This document shows, one piece after another, positions 7,052-8,380 of a stretch of 8,380 nucleotides of DNA; the first letter of the stretch is position 1, and each line of letters starts with the position of its first letter. This DNA is from Bacteroidota bacterium (GTDB lineage Bacteria > Bacteroidota > Ignavibacteria > UBA10030 > BY39). The translations under genes and the position numbers were made by a program. The stretch spans positions 1 through 8,380 of the forward strand of contig JAHJRJ010000037.1 in the NCBI GenBank assembly GCA_018830765.1, read 5' to 3'. Under the pieces are notes generated by a model. That model was not told the origin of the DNA. It searched no databases and saw nothing but the letters and a program-made list of their open reading frames with translations.

Positions 7052-7204
7052 TTAAGTCAAAAATAATTCTTTCTTTAATCTTGGTTGCCTTATTATTGAT
7101 TTTTGCATTATTATATGACTCCCTTTTTGACGAGCCTGCACAAAGCCATTCTGGAATAAGATTTTACAAATTTCTTTTCCGGGTAACACTTTAAGTTTAC
7201 CCAA
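7052..7204 (-). pseudogene. hicA: Internally deleted HicA-type toxin (50-aa remnant)
   Basis: Directly overlapping the end of hicB, a TTG at 7204-7202 opens a 50-codon frame starting GKLKVLPGKEICKILFQNGF. It continues to KGSHIIMQK and then jumps to SIIRQPRLKKELFLT and a TAA at 7054-7052. The first half matches the HicA mRNA-interferase fold, including the catalytic His in GSH (residue 30). The last 15 residues match the family C-terminus (usually ...GTLxSIIRQSxLP...). The 20-25 residues normally between them, carrying the third strand with its VP-x-H-type motif and the start of the last helix, are absent although the frame is kept. This points to an in-frame deletion and probably a dead toxin. 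The non-ATG start and hicB overlap are normal for this subfamily. A shortened but functional peptide cannot be excluded. Confidence 0.75.
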
Positions 7205-7424
7205 CAGCAACCTCTAATCGGGTAACAAAAATTTCGTTGAGCAATCTTTCCTTTATCTCAGTCTCAGAAGCACATTCAAAAAATAATTCAACAGCTTCTC
7301 TTAAATTATTTCTGGCTTCTTCAACTGAATTTCCCTGACTGGCAATATCCAATTCTGGACATAGGGAAGTATACCCATTTCCTTCACGTTCGATAATTGC
7401 GGTAATTTGATGATTTTTTCTCAT
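7197..7424 (-). CDS. hicB: HicB-like antitoxin, short type (UPF0150)
   Basis: A 75-aa protein of the HicB/UPF0150 fold, the antitoxin that binds and masks HicA. Typical wording: ITAIIEREGNGYTSLCPELD (7-26), then ASQGNSVEEARNNLREAVEL (28-47) and a C-terminus ending VTRLEVAVG. It is the short form without an added helix-turn-helix or ribbon-helix-helix domain, so strong operator binding of its own is not expected. The stop overlaps the TTG of the hicA reading frame by 8 nt, the coupling normal for hicBA order. Because the toxin reading frame is internally deleted, this antitoxin may be an orphan kept for other reasons or simply not yet lost. ATG 7424 has only a weak GAGAT-like sequence upstream. 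Confidence 0.88.
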   Translation of the reverse strand: MRKNHQITAIIEREGNGYTSLCPELDIASQGNSVEEARNNLREAVELFFECASETEIKERLLNEIFVTRLEVAVG

Positions 7425-7571
7425 AGATTATCTCACACAATTAAATTTTATCTTGCTTCAATTTAGGTAATTAGCATAGAAAAACAAAATTAAAATATTG
7501 ATGGTGAGTTAATGTTGTGTGATATATCAGTTCCAATGTTTGCTATAGGGAATTTTCGATTTCAGATTTTA
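7425..7571. other. AT-rich region upstream of hicB with a long-spaced inverted repeat
   Basis: It contains TATCTCACACAA (7429-7440) and TTGTGTGATATA (7515-7526), which are inverted copies matching at 11 of 12 positions and separated by 74 nt. On the - strand TAATTTTG (7492-7485) fits the Bacteroidota-type TAnnTTTG -7 pattern about 60 nt before the hicB start, but I see no matching upstream element. The likely hicB promoter lies somewhere here. Confidence 0.3.
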
Positions 7572-7635
7572 CCCGCCCGACTGAACGACGTTAGTCGTTC
7601 GCCAGCCCGACAAAGCCGTTCTGGCGGGGGCGGGG
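7572..7635. repeat. GC-rich palindromic element folding as a three-way junction
   Basis: Three nested complementary pairs are visible. The outer pair is CCCGCCC (7572-7578) with GGGCGGG (7628-7634). Inside it are GAACGAC with GTCGTTC (7583-7589 and 7594-7600, loop GTTA) and, immediately adjacent, GCCAG with CTGGC (7601-7605 and 7621-7625). The 7-mer GCCCGAC also recurs directly at 7575-7581 and 7605-7611. The element begins 3 nt past the stop of the upstream - strand gene and is far more GC-rich than its surroundings. There is no T-run, so a REP/MITE-like interspersed element or an mRNA 3' stabiliser fits better than an intrinsic terminator. Confidence 0.65.
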
Positions 7636-7637
7636 AT

Positions 7638-8380
7638 TTATGAATTATTTATTAATTCTTTACCTTTAAGTGTTGTTATATATTTTTGATTTCTACTCTT
7701 GGGTTTTTCAGGATTCATTAAAGCAAGTAATTTTACTTTCAACAATGGGTTAATATATTTGTTTCTAAATTTAGTTCGATTTTTCCACTTAAGCGGAAGC
7801 ATTAGCTCGAGTAATGATTTTGGTTTATTGCAAATAGTTAATATTATCATTGCCTCTTTCACACTAAATTGTGGTTTAAATGTTTGTTGGTCCCAACTTA
7901 GTCCCAACTTAGTCCCAACTTGGTCCCAACTTAGTCCCATTTCAGTGGATATTCTTTTTATTGGTCTAACTTCTTTTTGAACTAGTGCGGGCAAACGGGG
8001 AAATGTTACAATGAAGCTGTTTCCTTTTATAGAAAACTTTGGTTCGGGGAGTTTGGCTTGTTTACATAAGCGGATGATACGGTTTGTTCCGGTTCCCCAT
8101 TGCTCAATATATTTTATCAGATAAAAACAACGTGCGATAAGTTCGTTACGAGGTTTAGATTGATGATCTCTTTTTAACATTTTAATTTTTAAATCGCGTG
8201 GTAATACACCTGGATTCCAAACCTCTAACCGGCTATCGAAAATTCTAACTTGAACATTGCCAGGATCCTCATAGTCTCTATGGCAAATTGCGTTTATAAT
8301 TGCTTCACGAAGTGCTTCCTGTGGATATTCCCAAATTTCTTCTCTTTCAGGTGTGCCGGAAATTCTAACTGAGATATTAA
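7638..8380 (-). CDS. ATP-binding AlbA_2/HATPase_c_4 family regulator ('RecG-like'), partial
   Basis: The frame is open to the right edge, so this is the C-terminal part (about 247 codons) of a larger protein; an internal ATG at 8180 is not the start. Visible ATP-binding signature: EALREAIINAICHRDY (around 8316-8271), then IFDSRLEVWNPG, the HxSxPRN segment and IEQWGTGTNRI (the glycine-rich lid, around 8101-8069). This is the HATPase_c_4 module that follows a Schlafen/AlbA_2 DNA-binding domain in proteins often called RecG-like helicases or transcriptional regulators. After a linker with a tandem repeat (GLSWDQVGTKL then GLSWDQ), residues from KEAMIILTICNKP to the stop form a likely winged-helix domain. 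Such genes are frequent in accessory and defence-associated regions; the exact role is unknown. No downstream partner other than hicB follows. Confidence 0.85.
   Translation of the reverse strand, partial: NISVRISGTPEREEIWEYPQEALREAIINAICHRDYEDPGNVQVRIFDSRLEVWNPGVLPRDLKIKMLKRDHQSKPRNELIARCFYLIKYIEQWGTGTNRIIRLCKQAKLPEPKFSIKGNSFIVTFPRLPALVQKEVRPIKRISTEMGLSWDQVGTKLGLSWDQQTFKPQFSVKEAMIILTICNKPKSLLELMLPLKWKNRTKFRNKYINPLLKVKLLALMNPEKPKSRNQKYITTLKGKELINNS
7887..7939. repeat. 11-nt tandem repeat inside the ATP-binding regulator gene
   Basis: Unit TTRGTCCCAAC on the + strand (third base A or G), at 7887, 7898, 7909 and 7920, with a partial fifth copy from 7931 to 7939. Because 11 is not a multiple of 3, three units make one 11-residue period in the protein. 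The copies are nearly identical (only A/G differences), which suggests recent expansion or slippage. Confidence 0.9.

Noticed and set aside
7131..7156. Similarity of this stretch (CAAAGCCATTCTGG) to part of the GC-rich element (CAAAGCCGTTCTGG at 7611-7624), as if both were copies of one repeat
   Set aside because: The left copy is fully explained as hicA coding sequence (LFQNGFVQ), so the 13/14 match is probably chance.
7887..7939. The regular repeats considered as a CRISPR array
   Set aside because: The units are contiguous 11-mers with no spacers and lie within a coding region.
7699..7980. Open frame of 93 codons on the + strand covering the 11-nt repeat
   Set aside because: It is antisense to the ATP-binding regulator, whose frame has family motifs; no independent support.

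Overview
The window is 8.4 kb of AT-rich bacterial DNA. It holds four left-hand genes on the + strand facing six right-hand genes on the - strand, with the two blocks converging near 3040-3120. The starts have little or no Shine-Dalgarno sequence, and the gaps carry short GC-rich palindromes and dispersed-repeat-like fragments. A stand-alone carboxyltransferase subunit of the methylcrotonyl-CoA type and an NtrC/NtrX-like regulator are also present. Together these suggest the Bacteroidota/Ignavibacteriota (FCB) side of the tree. That placement is an inference from style, not from a marker gene.

Left block (+): positions 1-987 are the C-terminal part of an ImmA/IrrE-type zinc peptidase of the kind usually fused to an N-terminal XRE helix-turn-helix; the frame is open to the window edge. 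A PIN-fold DUF4411-like protein follows 6 nt later in the same reading frame. This looks like a toxin-antitoxin-like pair. After a 196-nt gap with a GC-rich hairpin come two closely spaced genes of unknown function: an all-helical, HEAT-like protein and a TPR-like protein resembling DUF6483.

Right block (-), in transcription order: a partial ATP-binding regulator (AlbA_2/HATPase_c_4, 'RecG-like') with an 11-nt tandem repeat in its coding sequence; a 64-nt GC-rich palindromic element; a short hicB antitoxin overlapping a hicA toxin reading frame that seems to have lost its middle in frame; an acyl-CoA carboxylase carboxyltransferase subunit; a 232-aa protein of unknown function, possibly exported; and a sigma-54-dependent response regulator 9 nt after it.

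The carboxyltransferase and the regulator look like resident housekeeping or regulatory genes. The ImmA-PIN pair, the HicBA remnant and the ATP-binding regulator are accessory, toxin-antitoxin or defence-like modules around them. I see no convincing complete new system. The best leads are the internally deleted hicA, the frame-shifting 11-nt repeat, the folded palindromic element, and the uncharacterised pair feeding into the response regulator.
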